64,000 nt of DNA from Breviolum minutum Mf 1.05b.01 (Eukaryota > Sar > Dinophyceae > Suessiales > Symbiodiniaceae), in assembly GCA_000507305.1 (NCBI GenBank), contig DF241069.1:62268-126267 (forward strand), written 5' to 3'. The notes below the pieces were generated by a model. It made no database searches. It saw only the letters and a list, made by a program, of their open reading frames with translations, and had not been told where the DNA came from. Numbering within the stretch: the stretch's first letter is position 1; every line of letters starts with the position of its first letter. Shown in pieces: positions 42,652-56,400 of the stretch. Position numbers and translations under genes: made by a program.

Positions 42652-45109
42652 CAGAAATGGAGAACCATTCTATACCACAACTCTACAAATGCACTATAAA
42701 GCACTGACGCTAACAAGCAACAGTATGACCGAGCAAGAACATTGATTCTTTGATTCTGATTCTTCATCGAATCAGTCTGTTCAATCCGGTCATTGTGTCT
42801 GAATTTTATATGTGATGGTCGCGAGCGAGAGCAGGCTTCATATACAGCTACTTTCTTCAGATTCGTCGGTGTACTTTAACAAGCTACATTCCAACACATC
42901 ATCAGGATCTGCACCTGAGTCAAAGAGCCAAACAAAAAACAAACCACATGAAATACCACAGACCCCAAATGGCTATGGGAAGCAAAACCAACATCGAAAC
43001 CTCATGAAATTCATCGAAAAACACCCATGGGTGCATGTTCTCAAGAAGGAAAAACAAAGAAAACAATCTGGAAGTTACATGTTGAAATCATCCAAATCTG
43101 ATTCCACATACTGTACCATTATCAATCTTAATTCTGCAAAGATTTAATTCGACACATCTATACTACATAGAATAAATGAACCATCTCAATGTTCAGAGAT
43201 CAGAGATTTGATTCCCTGCTCAAATGATTCACCTCTTTAATTCAAACATTCAATATCTATTCAATAAATATTCAGCACCAAGAGGCAGCAGCAGCAGCAG
43301 ATATTTTCCCTCCGCCGCCACATTCTCCTGCAGTGCTCCTTGGCAAGGATCGCAAGCCCTGCTCCGCAATCAACATGGCAGGAATGTCACTTGTTCCAGA
43401 AGGGCGTCATGTTGATACAAAAGCTTCTAAGTTTTCCCCAGAACTCATCAACGCATTGTTTTCACAATTGTTGGCGACCTCTTTGGGCCTCCACCTTTCT
43501 GGATATCAAGCTTGATGCAGCAATGCAGCAACGTTTCAACTGGCGCGCTAGATCGTGAATCTTCGAATGACTAGGCCATGTTGGACTCTGCCTTTACGCA
43601 GGGTCAGGTCCAAGTTCTGCAAGCATGACAGAAAACGAGGGACCCAATTCTTGCACCTCATTGCGCTGCAGCTGGCATTAAAAAAGCTGTGGGCTGTCAC
43701 AAACATTCATCGCTGTGATTCTGGTATGATGTGACAATCATGTGCCGGATATGCGAAACATCTCGAGAACAGGTCAGTTTCATCCTTGAAAGTAGGAGAG
43801 ATATTGACCCAGGGTCAACTGCTGGTGCTGCACTTTGCAATACTTCATTTGGCCAGCACAAGAGTGGAATAAGATGGACCAATCGTCATTCCATAGTTCA
43901 TGATTGGCTCTAGGAGCCCTGTTGAAGGGGTGCTTCCCATCCTGTTTGCCCGACATGTGCCACGAATTGACATTTTCTGTCTCACCCATAGGTGCTGGCC
44001 TGTGCTCTTGCCAGCAGGCAGCATCGAAGTTCGTCTCCGTCGGGTTGATACCAAAACTGCTTCATACCAACGGCGCTTCCAATTCCAGGCTCACCTCTTC
44101 GACCATCCGGATCTGCATCTGCTTCGGGGTTTTCAGGACCATGCCGAAGCACATGAATTGATGCAAAACTGGCAGAAACTGCATTTCACAGAGCCACATT
44201 TGAAAGCTAGCTTACTCCTTGAGGACCTTTGCATCTTCCTTTGATGGGGCTACTGAAATGTCAATTTTGGGATGGTTGAGGCCTGTCTACCCCTCCCAGC
44301 TGAGACAAGAAACTGTGGAGCACACAGAATCAAGCTGAAATTTCCAGACCGAAAATCAAGTTTGGAGATCTTCCACGTTGAGTCAGAAGCTGCTTGAAAC
44401 AGAAACCCACACCGAGCTGAAAATTACCACTGTGTTCCTGGGAGCCTAGTGATCTAGTGCCATGTGAGCAAACTAAGTCTTGGAGGGTCTTAGAACCTTG
44501 GGAATACGAAGTGGAGATGAGCAACAGAAAGGTGATTTCAAGACACCTATTTTCCGAGAAACATGGTGGTCTTCTCCCTCAGTTTGGTCAAGAAAACAAT
44601 TGCTTTGGAAGGCCTTTCAATTCGTCTTTTCAAATTCGCTGATTGCGAAGATGACCCTTGAATTGGCCGGAGCAAACCAGTCGTCGAGCAGTTTCACACT
44701 GAAAATGTCTTATTCTGGCCCCCTGGGCCATTGATTTTTCAGATGGTGGGAAGAGGAAACTGAAGACATGGGCTTTGGATGGTTTTGACTTACAAACAGG
44801 GTTGAAAAGGTACGTCTATCTTCTTGACACGACAAACAACGCAATTCGCAGCTACTCACTCAATAAAACTGCTCCAATTCCACTTTTGGTACGGTGATCT
44901 GGAAGCCAAGAAATGCTGATCAATGGCACAAGTAGCTGAGTCATGCTGAGTCTATAATCACTCAAAGAGCTCCATCACACCTTAGGTTTGTTGAGCGCTT
45001 TGTGGATCCAGATTTGTCAAGGATTTACACAAAAGCTTTGTGAATTTTGCCCTCTGAACGGCAGCGTGGTTATCCAGACACATGCGTACGCCTACGCTGA
45101 CCATCTTCG

Positions 45110-45205
45110 CGTGAAGTTCTGCACAACGTCGCCATTTGGAACCAGGCAGAAGAGAGAGTGCTCACTACGACCGTGCGGGAAAGTAACAAAGCCTTCCATG
45201 TATGT
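45110..45205 (+). pseudogene. Exon relic HNVAIWNQAEE
   Basis: One frame reads HNVAIWNQAEE followed by a short acidic/polar stretch and FHVCG, ending near a tatgtgg donor-like site. Related copies lie at 1676, 1990, 2547, 12590, 12890, 34340, 34700, 46656 and 56235. Unit 6 reads LHIVAIWNQV and unit 5's second copy HNAAIWNQAEEKLL. A competing frame (TTSPFGTRQK) is also open in many copies, so the frame is a judgement based on the more divergent members. Product unknown. Confidence 0.35.
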
Positions 45206-46199
45206 GGTCTTTTGTTTCTTTAACTAAAAATCGTTCGATCATGAGAATGACTTCGACTCAAACTCAAATGCATTCCTGGGAGAAGGACAATGCCGGTCCA
45301 CCATGAGTGGGACATCACTTCAAAACATGAGAAAGGCAGTGACAAAACCACCGGACTCAGATACTTGATGTGTTGAAAGAGTTCTCCGCAACATCTGGCC
45401 AAGCATTGTCACATTACAAAATGTTCGTCTCACCCTCATGTCTCCACTCCTCCAGTACCACTAGAAGCACATGATAGAAGCAAAGTCAGACATATCAAGG
45501 CAGCTTTCATTGAGTTCTTGCAAACAGCTAAAAGACACTTGAACTGCAACAGCTGGTGGACTGGAAAAAGCGTGCGGGTCATGGAGAGAACGTCTTCACT
45601 ATACACAACAACGCATCAACCTTCCAATCTTATCATGCTTTTGCAGCTTGCACAGAAGGCATCTCGTGCATTGTTGGAACACAGCCAAATCCACACTAAG
45701 CTGGGTTGGACAGCTGTTCCGTCCTGGAATACATCCGCACAATGGCGGAACAGACCTTTCATGCAAGCAGTCCCTCAATCAGGGGCAGCTCATCCTGATC
45801 CTTCATGTAGGCATTCGATGATTGTCGATGGCTACTAGGAAACAATGAGCGCCCTGCAAAACTACGTGCCTCTCCAGTGTCACAACTTGCAGGAGCATTG
45901 TTTTTGGGATTAGCTATCGATTTTCTCAAGGGAATATGCCTAAGTATCATTTTGCTGACCTTCTCAGCATTTCGGGCAATTCTGCCTACACTTTAGTCTG
46001 TTGTTGATCGGTGAATAATCTCTTGGTATTTTATAGAACACAAACAGGTCGCCGTGCCCCAGCCTGTGAATGGAGCGTCGCTCGAAATTGCATTGGCGTT
46101 ATTACAAATCTTGGCAAAAAACATGCGGAAAGATTGGTGAGGAGGTTCTGATGCGTCTTCTTCCAGAAACTCTTGACTTTTCGGAACTCTTTGGCTTCC

Positions 46200-46655
46200 T
46201 GGTGCGCCTCGTTTTGATCTCGTTTTGCAGGCAACACCACATGAGTGACGGACGAAATTGCTTGTTTGGGGAATTTGCCACCACCAAAAGTGGGTTGTCC
46301 CCTATCGGTCATGAAGGCTTTTGGGGGTTGCAGTATCAACATCGAAGCAGAACCATACAATTTACAAGGACAGCAAGTCATGAACTTTGAGCTGTGGTCA
46401 AAGCCTTTTGTTGTTCCCCAGTCTAGTATGTAAGAGTTCGTTCAACATGAAGGAATGGTTGTCACACGTTTTCACCACAGCTGGTCTTGGTCAATTACAC
46501 GTGTTCAGTTCCACACTGGGGATGGGAGGTCTGACCGGGGATCAAAATGATACAAACTGAGTATCGGTTGGCATCGGTTGGGGTATGGTGGGTCCTGCCT
46601 ATTTTCCTTCAAAAACATGCAAAAGCAAGGTTCAAGCATGCATGAGCGGCGTGAA
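46200..46655. other. Unit 5-specific stretch
   Basis: The stretch has no counterpart in the other units. One open frame (46070-46390) ends inside it with GLSPIGHEGFWGLQYQHRS. A weak echo of that phrase, GWFPVSHEGLVSR, lies at 47255 in the same unit. Contains repeated atcggttgg words near 46560. No gene recognised. Confidence 0.4.
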
Positions 46656-48009
46656 AGGGTGTGAAGTTCCGCACAACGCCGCCATTTGGAACCAGGCAGA
46701 GGAGAAACTGCTCGCTACCACCGTATGGGAAAATACAAAGGCTTTGCATGTATGTATTTGTTGATATTTTTTGTCTGAGAATGACTTCTACTCAACTTCA
46801 GATGCTTTCCTGGGAAAAGATGATGCTGGTCCAGCGTGAGATCGACATCACTTCAAAACATGAGACAGGCAGCAACCTCACTACCGGACTCGGATACTGG
46901 ATTTGTTGATAGAATTCTTTGTCTAATCTGATCTAACAGCATTAGAGTCTACAAGATGTGCTTCTCATCCTCACACGCCTACGCTGTTTCCATGTGTCAC
47001 ACCCCAATGCAGCTTTCATGCAGGCAGCTAAAACACACGAACTGTCACAGCTGAGTAATGGGACAAAGCGGGCTGATCGTGGAGCAGGTATCTTCTTCAC
47101 ACAGGAATGCCTTGCAATTTCTTCATGTTTTCACCAGCCAACCCCCGCCAGCGCGGCTGTCCAAAAGGCACACAAAAAAAGAAAGTGAAGCCCTATCTGA
47201 AACTGATGGCCTCTGTTCATCTAAACATGGATTACGGGGTATCGGTTTTGGGTGGTTCCCTGTCAGTCATGAAGGTTTGGTAAGCCGCTTCAAAGTTCAA
47301 GGCGACTCCTTACTACTCTGTTCATCCACTAATTTTGTTGGATACTCACATATTCCTGCAAACCTGCCTACCGACAATACTTCTTTTCCTCTTCCGAAAT
47401 AAATGCAGTCGCTCAATGTTGCTCACACCCCTTTTGGCAACAGGTACTTCGCAATGTCAACGGAATGCATTCCAGCCAGAAACTTACTTGCATTGGTTTG
47501 GCCTGTGGGGCCCCAAAGACTTGTGAAAGAGCAGTCAGTGGTAGCGCGTTGAAAAAGAAACAGAGAAGGCCATGTGATTGAAATTTTGGCCTCACGTGGA
47601 TCTCAAAAAGCACACTGGGGTCGATCATCTGGCTTGGCTGAGTGTTGTGCGGGCAGCACTACCCTGCATTGCTGCAGCTCTCTTGCAAAGTCATGCAAAA
47701 GGCAGCACCATGGCCAGCAGAAGCCTTGACGATTCAAGGCGATTTGGACTTAAGGCTGCTCCATATCAACATAACAGGCAATGTCCTCACTGCCAAAGTT
47801 CGTTGTGTGCGCCCTTGAAGATCTCGATATCGTTTCTTGATGTTTGAGAACACTCCACACGCGATGATCTCGTTTTCTAACGCTGGAGGGCAACATTTCA
47901 CAAAGGTGACACACATGAGAACCTATCTCGTTTCTGGAGTCACACCACCTAATCTTGCATATCAAGAATACTACTTGTCATGTTCTTATAATTATGTGCA
48001 GATGGTCAG

Positions 48010-48490
48010 GTGACGTCGTGGTCACTTCATGGGGTAGAGACTTGCGCAGTGTTTTTTTGGATATACCGGTCCCTATACACTGGGTCCATGCTTGCGCAAA
48101 TGCCTCCGCGGAATGGACAAAGGTGACACACATTAGGACCTATCTCGCTTTTGGATCCCCCCACCTCATGTTCATCGCTTTTTGCATACCAAAATACTAC
48201 TGTTCAATACTTTGCATCTTCCTGAATATCTGCAGNCTCATGTTCATCGCTTTTTGCATACCAAAAATACTACTGTTCAATACTTTGCATCTTCCTGAAT
48301 ATCTGCAGTTGGTCAGGTGATGTCGAGGTCACTTCGATGTCGAGGTCACTTCGGTGGTGAGAGACTTGCGCAGTGTTTTTTTGGATGTACCGGTCCCTAT
48401 ACACTGGGTCCATGCCTGCGCAAATGCCTCCGCGGAATGGACAAAGGTGACACACATGAGGACCTATCTCGCTTTTGGATCCCCCTTGGA
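48010..48490 (+). repeat. ~310 bp direct repeat around a single N
   Basis: The stretch 48163-48235 (ctcatgttcatcgctttttg ... tatctgcag) is repeated immediately after N48236, and the flanking 48010-48160 is repeated at 48315-48485. Either a true tandem duplication or a failed merge of overlapping contig ends at the N. Confidence 0.75.
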
Positions 48491-48765
48491 ATTAGGGGGG
48501 TGGTGTAGAGCACCCTTTTTGTAGTTACAATCTGACCATTTCGAACCTAAATTCTTACAGCTTGCTCGGCCCAGCTCAGCCAAACTTCACTACAAATTGC
48601 AATGTTTTTTGGTTTTAACATGATTTGGAAAAGCTGTTCAAAAAAGCCCCTCTACAGAAAGATAGGTCCCGGATCTTCATTTCTTAAAAAAACACTGCCA
48701 AAAACCATTTTATAGCACACTCGAGTTCACCCATTTGGTAGTGGAAATTCCAAGAGAAAATGCTT
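48487..48765. other. Unit 5-specific stretch, no gene seen
   Basis: About 280 bp between two ccc-ccacct modules with no counterpart in other units and no open frame worth noting. It starts ccttggaattagggggtggt. Confidence 0.45.
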
Positions 48766-51700
48766 TTGGAGTCCCCCACCTAGTTTTGATCTCATTTTGC
48801 ATACTAGCAATACGACTTTTCATCTTGAAAAATAGATGCAGTTGCCCAGGTGATGTCCTTGGCAACACGGCGTAAGAGCCAAAGGTCCTGATGCGCAGTC
48901 AGTCCTTTGATCAGAGGCAACCAGTTATCAGAAACTCTTGACTTCTCTCGGCTCTTTGGCTTCTTGGTTCTTACATTTTCTGCATAAATTCCGCTCCATT
49001 CCGTCTTGAAAGATGAAAATTGCGGTCGAGCAACAAGCCACGTTTTCGGGTGTGTAGGATGAAACTCTGGAGCATGGAAAGAACGTGCAAAGCCTGGAGC
49101 TATGGCCTGCTCTCATCGCCGCGGCGGCATGCGCAAGCATTCCTGGCAGGTGCAACATTATCCTTCATTTGGTTGCAGAAGCAGGTATCCAACGGCGACA
49201 GCAAATAAGATATGGTTTGGGGTCACATAATAAACCGCGGTACGGAATCTTCAATCCTACTGATGAATCCGCTATTCTATCAGATGGAACGATGTGGGCG
49301 ACCGAGAGTGGAAGGGTCTGACGCGCAGTCCTTTCAAACGAAGTTGCTTCAAAGAGCAATCTTGCATCTTGTTTGACATACCTTTTTGGCAAGGAGTAGT
49401 TTGCAAGACCTATACTTGAATTGGGAAACAGTAGTGGTAGAGCGTTGAAGAAAACAGAGAAGCCCATGTGATTGGAAATTTAGCCTCACGCTGATCTCAA
49501 GCACAGGGGGGGTGGAACATCTGGCTTGGCTGAGTGTTGTGCGAGCATGCGCCTATTGCCGTACATTCCTGCAGCGTTTTTGCAAAGTCATGCGAAAGGC
49601 AGCCACATGCAGCCACGCATGCTGACCACTTGTCAAATCTTGCATCGTTTTTCATGGCTCGTCTCTGGCAACGGATGGCAATGTTCTGCGTTCACTTGCA
49701 TCCCAAGTTGTGTGAGCACGATGTACCCAGCCGAAGTGTTGCAGAGTCTTCCAAAAGATCCCTGCCTATATTCAAATTTTCCGTGCCCTTTCACCTCCCG
49801 ATCCAGGTTGTTTGCACTGACCACTGATCTGCCTGGAACTGCTGATGAACACCCGAACATGGTGCAAGGCATCATGCGGTCACTTGCATCTTGGCGAATC
49901 AAGACCCTCTTAGGATGATTCAAGGTGATTGAAGTTTGGGAGTGTTGCTCGCTTGAACTTTGGATGATACAAAGAGGCACCCCGTCAAATCTTGCCATCT
50001 CTTGATGCAGCTGTCTTTCGCTTCAAATTCGCTGAAACAGTGGGAGTAGCTGCATAGCCGCCCTCAAAGGAGTCACCATACTGCAACAACAACGCTCATC
50101 CGGGAGATGAACCTACCAGTGCCCCAACAACGCGGCAACAGCAAGCTCTCATAGGAATGGAAAAACACAACCGACTCAAACACTTGGGTGCATAACAGGT
50201 GTTCTTACATTGTCTTTTCCATATGAAATACCCCTTTGAAGCAGCACTAAACAGTGGAACTGTGAGCTTGTCTCGCACAAATCTTGGCATCACCGAAATC
50301 CGAGTCTTACAAAGGGTTACAAGGGTAAACAAATGAGTCGAGTTGCTGTACATTTCAAGTTGCACGTGGTGGTTGAAGCAGTTTCAGCAAACCCTGGCAC
50401 TGAGTTTAGTTGCATTCTCTGAGTCTCTTCCTGGAGACCGGCAAAGCTTTGCTCACAAGCCTGAACAGAACCATCTTCCAAGTGAGACTTATTTTATGTG
50501 CGCTATATGAAGGAAGGAATTTCCTGACCGAGGGCTTTTTCCAAACAGTCCCAGGGATAGAAGATTGAAAATAGATAGCCTTCTGCCAACGCTTTGAGAT
50601 GACATTTAGAATTTTTAACAAGAGCCCTTCAAATGTACAATCATGTTCCGCAAGCAGGAGGTTCGGCCCAAAAGCGGCACATGGTCAAAAGTGCCTTCCC
50701 TCCACATCTACATTGCGTGCAATGCCATTCTAGACATGCCCAGGTATGGGACCCTTTGGAGCTGAGGCAGCTAGCACCTCAAATGAGACAACTTCCTATG
50801 AGCAAAGCGAAGACCATCTTCAATTAATGCTTCAATTACCTTAAGGCACTCAGAACATGACTTTTTCCACACCTCCTCAATCTTTTTGGGCGCATGAAGA
50901 ATGTCTGCCTATCATACGGTGAGCTGGACACACAAATCTCTCTCAGGTGAGACTGGAAACTAGTGGGGTTGCGGGCCATGAATTCACTAAAGCGCCAGGT
51001 ATGATGAAACCAAAGACTCGATTTTCTCTGGCACAAGGAGATGAGATTCAGCATTTAAACATGCGCTTCTTCAATGCAGAATCTTTTGCCACAGAAAAGA
51101 GGAGGTTCGGCCCAAAAATGTCAAATGCTCTAGATTGCCATGATTCCAGACACCTCTACAAACCATCTGCTGGATCTTGCGTTCACAGACCGGGACATAC
51201 AAAGGACGAGGGATGAAACTACAGACTAGCAGTTCCTCACTTAAAACTACAGATGAAACTTGTAGACCTTCTCTGGTGTCCTCTGGAAGACCGGGCATTG
51301 GGCAAAAACGCGTCTGACTAATGCTTCTTCACTTCAAGCTACGCAACGGAGTTTTTCCACAACTCCATTTCCTTTGGCTGAACGACCATGCTTTGCCTAT
51401 TGTGGAGTGAGCTGGAAATTCGTCGCAGGCCCTTGTCTCAGACATTTCATGCAGCAACAAACAGCTGCGGAATGAGCCAATTGTCGTGGCATTACTTTTC
51501 AGTCGTGCCGAAATCATCTTGTTTTCAACAGAATTCAGCAGTTTAACTGAGTCAGACAAGTACTTCCTGAGGGGCCAAGTCTAAAATCATGGCAGCGTCT
51601 GGGAAACGATCCACGATTGGAGATCCAAAATTGAAACCCCCAAAAAGAGCATAAAAGAGCACACAATTTAATGCCATCATTTATGAAAGATCTACTATCC

Positions 51701-53795
51701 AGGCAATGCCATTGTAGAAGTTCTCAGGTGTCCTCTGGAAGATCGCGCATTGAGCAAAAACACGCCTGACTAATGTTCCTCACCTGAAGCTACACAACCT
51801 GAGTTTTTTCACACCTGAAATTTCTCCTGCACAGGGTCAACGCTTTGACTCTTGCAAAGTGAGACCACAGTGAAAGCGGTGGGATTCCAATGGAATTCTA
51901 AGAGAGCACGGCCTGGCAGGTAATTTCATTTTTCGCATTTCTGCATGTCCGGCAGTGTGACAGCAACCACATCCATAGCCTGAAAAGGCTGCCGTGGAAC
52001 CGCAGCTGCGGAATGAGCCATGTTCAATAGCCCGACCTTTCAGCCGTGCCAAAATCATCTTATATTTCCGGGCAACGCTTTGACTATTGCAAAGCGAGGG
52101 GGATTTTTTTGTATGGCAGCTGTGGCCGGAGCCATTTGCATGACTTTTCTGAACCACAACGTAGGGTTTCAATATGGAATGCAATAAAGCAGAGCATGAC
52201 AAGCAATTTCATGTTTCGCACTTGTGGACTTTGCCCCCAAAACATCTAGATCGTCTAGATGTTCTCAGGAAAGGAACTTCTCTCCCTAGACTCACCGTAG
52301 CTTCCTAAGTGCCTCCCATCATCGCAGATTATTGCTGTTCATCCCTCAACGGAAAGCGACCTGCAAAGAGCCGTAAAACCAAGATCTGACTGATCGTGGT
52401 GCACTCCTTTGACAACTTCGTACGATCAGAACTGCCAGCTTGGAAGAGCGACATGGCAGTGAAAACGGCTGGAAAGCGGAGAAAAATGTGACAGAGATGG
52501 AGAACCATTCCATACCACAACTCTACGAATGCACTGACACATTGACAAGCAACAGTATGACCAAGCAAGAATTAATATGATGTTGATTCTTTGATTCTGA
52601 TTCTTCATCGAATCAGTCTGTTCAATCCCGTCATTGTGTCTGAACTTTATTCGTGATGGTCGCGAGCGCTAGCAGTCTTCATATACAGCTACTTTCTTCA
52701 GATTCGTCGGTGTACTTTAACAAGCTACATTCCAACACATCATCAGGATCTGCACATTCGAAGTCAAAGAGCCAAACAAAAAACATACGAACCACATGAA
52801 ATAGCATTGACCCCAATGGCTACAGTATGGGAAGCAAAACAAACATCCAAACCTCATGAAATTGATCGAAAAACACCCATCACTGCATGTTCTCAGGAAG
52901 GAACAAAGAGACAAAACAATCTGGAGGTTGCATGTTGAGATCATCCAAATCATTATGCATCTCAATTCTGCAAAGATTTGATTCCAAACATCTAAGTAGA
53001 ATAAATAAAACCATCTCAATGTTCAGAGATCAGAGATTTGACTCCATACTCACATGATTCACCTCTTTAATGTATATAATTTTATGCAATTTTGTTCAAA
53101 TAGTACATTCAGCAGCAACGGGCAGCAGCAACACTTTTCCCCTTCGCCACATGCTCCTGCAGTGCTCCCTGGCAAGGATCGCTAGCCCTGCCCTGCAATC
53201 AACATGGCAGGAATGTCACTTGTTCCACCAGGGTAGCATCATGTTAACACAAAGGCTTCTGAATTTGCTGCTAGAACTCATCAACGCATTGCTTTTACAT
53301 GTTTTTACCATTGTTGGCGACCCCTTTTAGCCTCCACCTTTCTGGATATCAAGTTTGATGCAGCAATGCAGCAACGTTTCAACCGCAGCGCTAGATCGTG
53401 AATCTTCAACTGACTAAGCCATGTCGGATTCTGCCTTTACGCCAAAGGTCAGGTCCAAGTTCTACAAGCATGACAGATATGAGGGACCCCATTCTTGCAC
53501 CTCATTGCACAGCTGGCATTGAAAAAAGCTGTGAGACTGTGAGACGATTTGGCACCATGCCAAGGTTTGTCAAAACGGCTGTCACAAACATGCATCGCTG
53601 TGATTCTTGTGCGATGTGACAAGCACGTGCCGGGTATTCGAAACATCTCCAAAACAGGTCACTTTCATCCTTGCATTGGAAGTAGGACAAATTGACTCAG
53701 GGTCAACTGCCTGCTGGTGCTGCACTTTGCAACAGTTCATTTGCCCAGGACAAGAGCGGAACAAGATGGACCAATCGCGATTCGATAGTTCATGA

Positions 53796-54131
53796 TTGGC
53801 TCTAGGAGCCCTGTTGAAGGGGTGCGTCCCATCCTGTTTCCCTCACTTGTGCCACGTGTTGGCATTTTCTGCCTCACCCACACGCGCTGGCCTGTGCTCT
53901 TGCCAGCAGGCCGCACTCGAAGTTCATCTCTGGTCAGTCGGTACGAAGACTGCTTCAAACCAATGGCGCTTCAGGTTCCAGGCTCACCTCTTCGACCATC
54001 CGGATCTGCTTCCGGATTTTCAGGACCATGCCGATGCACATGAACTGATGCAAAACTGGCAGAAACTGCATTTCACGGGGCGACAGTTGAAAGCTAGCTT
54101 ACCCCTTGAGGACCTTTGCATCTTCCTTTGA
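53796..54131 (+). pseudogene. Unit-start exon relic, best copy (unit 6)
   Basis: This is the longest version of the unit-start relic: a 111-codon open frame ending DLCIFL before TGA. The last ~55 codons (HLFDHPDL...DAHELMQNW) match unit 5 well. In units 2 and 3 the same region is shortened by stops or indels. The start codon is probably artificial, because an acceptor-like cctcacccacacg tract lies inside the frame near 53872-53886; only the part after it is likely to be exon. The product is unknown. Confidence 0.4.
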
Positions 54132-56269
54132 TGGAGCTACTGCAATGTCAATTTTGGGATGGTTGAGGCCTGTCTACCCCTCCCAGCTGAGACACGACAC
54201 TGTGGTGCATACGGAATCAAGCTGAAATCTCCAGACTGAAAATCAAGTTTGGAGATCTTCCACGTTGAGTCAGAAGCTGCTTGAAACAGAAACCCACACC
54301 GAGCTGAAAATTACCACTGTGTTCCTGGGAGCCTAATGTCCTAGTGCCATGTGAGCCGAGCAAACGAGGTCTTGGAGGGTCTTTGAACCTTGGGAATACG
54401 AAGTGAAAATGAGCAGCAGAAAGGTTCTTCAATTTGAAGACGCTTGTTTTCAGAGCAAACATATTGGTCTTCTCGCTCAGCTTGGAAGAAGAAATGCCTT
54501 TGGAAGGCCTTTTCAAATTCACTGCTTGCAAAGTAAAGACGCTTGAATTGGCCGCCTGGCGGATAGAGGCTTGCATCGGCTTGAGCAAACCAGTCGAGCA
54601 TTTTCACACTGAGAATGTCTTATTCTGGGCCCCTGACGTGTCGTTGATTTTTCAGATGATGGGAAGAGTAAACTGAAGACATGGGCTTTGGATGATGGTT
54701 TTGACTTACAAACAGGGTTGAAAAGGTACATCTAGCCTTTTTGACTCGACAAACAACAAAATTCGCACCTACTTACTCAATAAAACTACTTCCAATTCCA
54801 ACGTTGGTACACTGATCTGGAAGCCAATACATGCTTATGAATGGCAGGAGTAGCTGAATCTATAATCACTCAGAGAGCTCTATCACCCCTCAAGTCTGTT
54901 GAGCGCTAGGTGGATTCAGGTGTTTCAAGGATTTACACACAAGCTTTGTGACTCTTGGCCTTTTCAAATTCGCTGGCAAGAATTGGCCGGCTGGCAGATA
55001 GAGGCTTGCATCGGCTTGAGCAAACCAGTCGAGCATTTTCACACTGAGAATGTCTTACTGCCTTTGGGCTACCGTGAATTTTTCAGGTGGTGGGAAGAGT
55101 GAACTGAAGACATGGGCTTTGCATGGTGCTTTTGCCTTTCCAAAATCACAGACGGAAATCCTTGAAGTCATCATCCATTTTGTTGATTCAGCTTTTGGAC
55201 AGACTCAACGTTGCGACTCTGAAAGACTCCAAGATCTGGTCAGGAAAGCCATTTTTTGTGTCAAGTTCAATCTCTTGTAGACACTTCTTGCATCCGCACA
55301 AAACAGAGTCACGACCCGAGATACACTGACTGCACCAGGAATGAATCAGCTATTACTTCCCGATGAAATCCTCTACCCAGGAGTCGGCATGCAATAGCAG
55401 CCGTTTGCGCAAATCTAAGAACACGTCATCAAAATGGATGAGAACAAATGATATTGAAGCACTGAAGCGTTGAAAAGGTACATGTAGCTCTCGGACTCGA
55501 CAAACACCTGTCGCACCTACTCACTCAATGAAACTGCTTCCAATTCCACCTTTGGCACTCTGATCTGGAAGCCAAGACATGCTGCTCAACGGCAGGAGCA
55601 AATGAATCTACAATCACTCAGAGAGCTCCATCGTGCCTTAAGTCTGTTGAGCACTAGGTGGATCCAGGTTTATTTAGGATTTAGACAAAAGCTTTGTGAC
55701 TCTCGGCCTGAGGACGGCAGCGTGGTTATCCAAACGCATGCGGCAACGGATCATCTGCATGTGAAATCCGGCACAAACTTGCTATTTGGAACCTGGCAAT
55801 GAAAAGGTTCCCACTGCCGAGAATACGAAGCCTTCCATGTATGAAAACCTCACGAAAATGACGTTGACTCCAACTCAAGTGTGTTCCTGGAAAAAAGGTC
55901 CATGCTGGGCCAGCTTGCGTGCAGCAACTTGCAACTGACCTAACAGCGTCAGATTGCGAGATCTGCTTCCAATCCTCACATGCCTACGCTGCTCCCATGC
56001 GTCCCACCGCATGAAATGCGCAAGAGCGAACCTGCCAATGCAGCCTTCATTAAGTCCGTGCAAACAGCTAAAATGCACGAACCGTCACAGCTGAGTAATG
56101 GAACAGAGCGGGCTGATCGTGGAGCAGGTATCTTCACACAGGAATGCGTCACCCTTGCAATTTCTTCATGTTTTCACCAGCCAACCTCCGCCAGCGCGGC
56201 TATCTGGACAGTTGCTGTGAGGTTGGCCATCTCGGGTGATACCCTCCACATAGTTGCCATTTGGAACCA

Positions 56270-56400
56270 GGTGCACTGTCACCAGGGACAAGTGAGTTCC
56301 CTGCCACTGTCTACAAGTGAGTCATGATGTGGACAAGTGAGCGTTGTGTACAAGTGAGAGCATTTCATGTGGACAAGTGAGTCCCCTGCCACTGTCACCG
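56270..56400 (+). repeat. gacaagtgag minisatellite inside an exon relic
   Basis: Five copies of (gt)(g)gacaagtgag / tacaagtgag lie between two copies of cactgtcacc (56271 and 56391). Other units read through this place without it. The gtgag cores look like donor sites. Confidence 0.75.

Larger units (their letters stand above)
33640..43707 (+). repeat. Array unit 4, lacking its first ~1 kb
   Basis: Array similarity resumes at about 33640 at unit offset ~975, immediately after the central block, and continues to the unit 5 landmark at 43708. The second of the three internal sub-repeats (offset 2100-2660) is missing. Private sequence lies at about 36600-37060 and 40080-40310. A ~120 bp piece at 37440-37570 is inverted relative to units 1 and 2. 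A ~320 bp block is duplicated (37817-38136 and 38406-38723). Several modules (40900-41200) are nearly identical to unit 6 (60880-61200). Confidence 0.82.
43708..53592 (+). repeat. Array unit 5 (about 9.9 kb)
   Basis: Starts with the landmark and closely matches the start of unit 1, sharing cttgaaagtaggagagat. Module order is disturbed: after the ~5.5 kb-offset module (46090-46200) comes private sequence (46200-46655), then the offset 1990-2480 module again (46656-47130), then a jump to offset ~6530. A ~310 bp block is duplicated around a single N at 48236. Private sequence lies at 48487-48765. The 50640-51350 part is nearly identical to unit 1 at 7740-8640. Confidence 0.87.
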
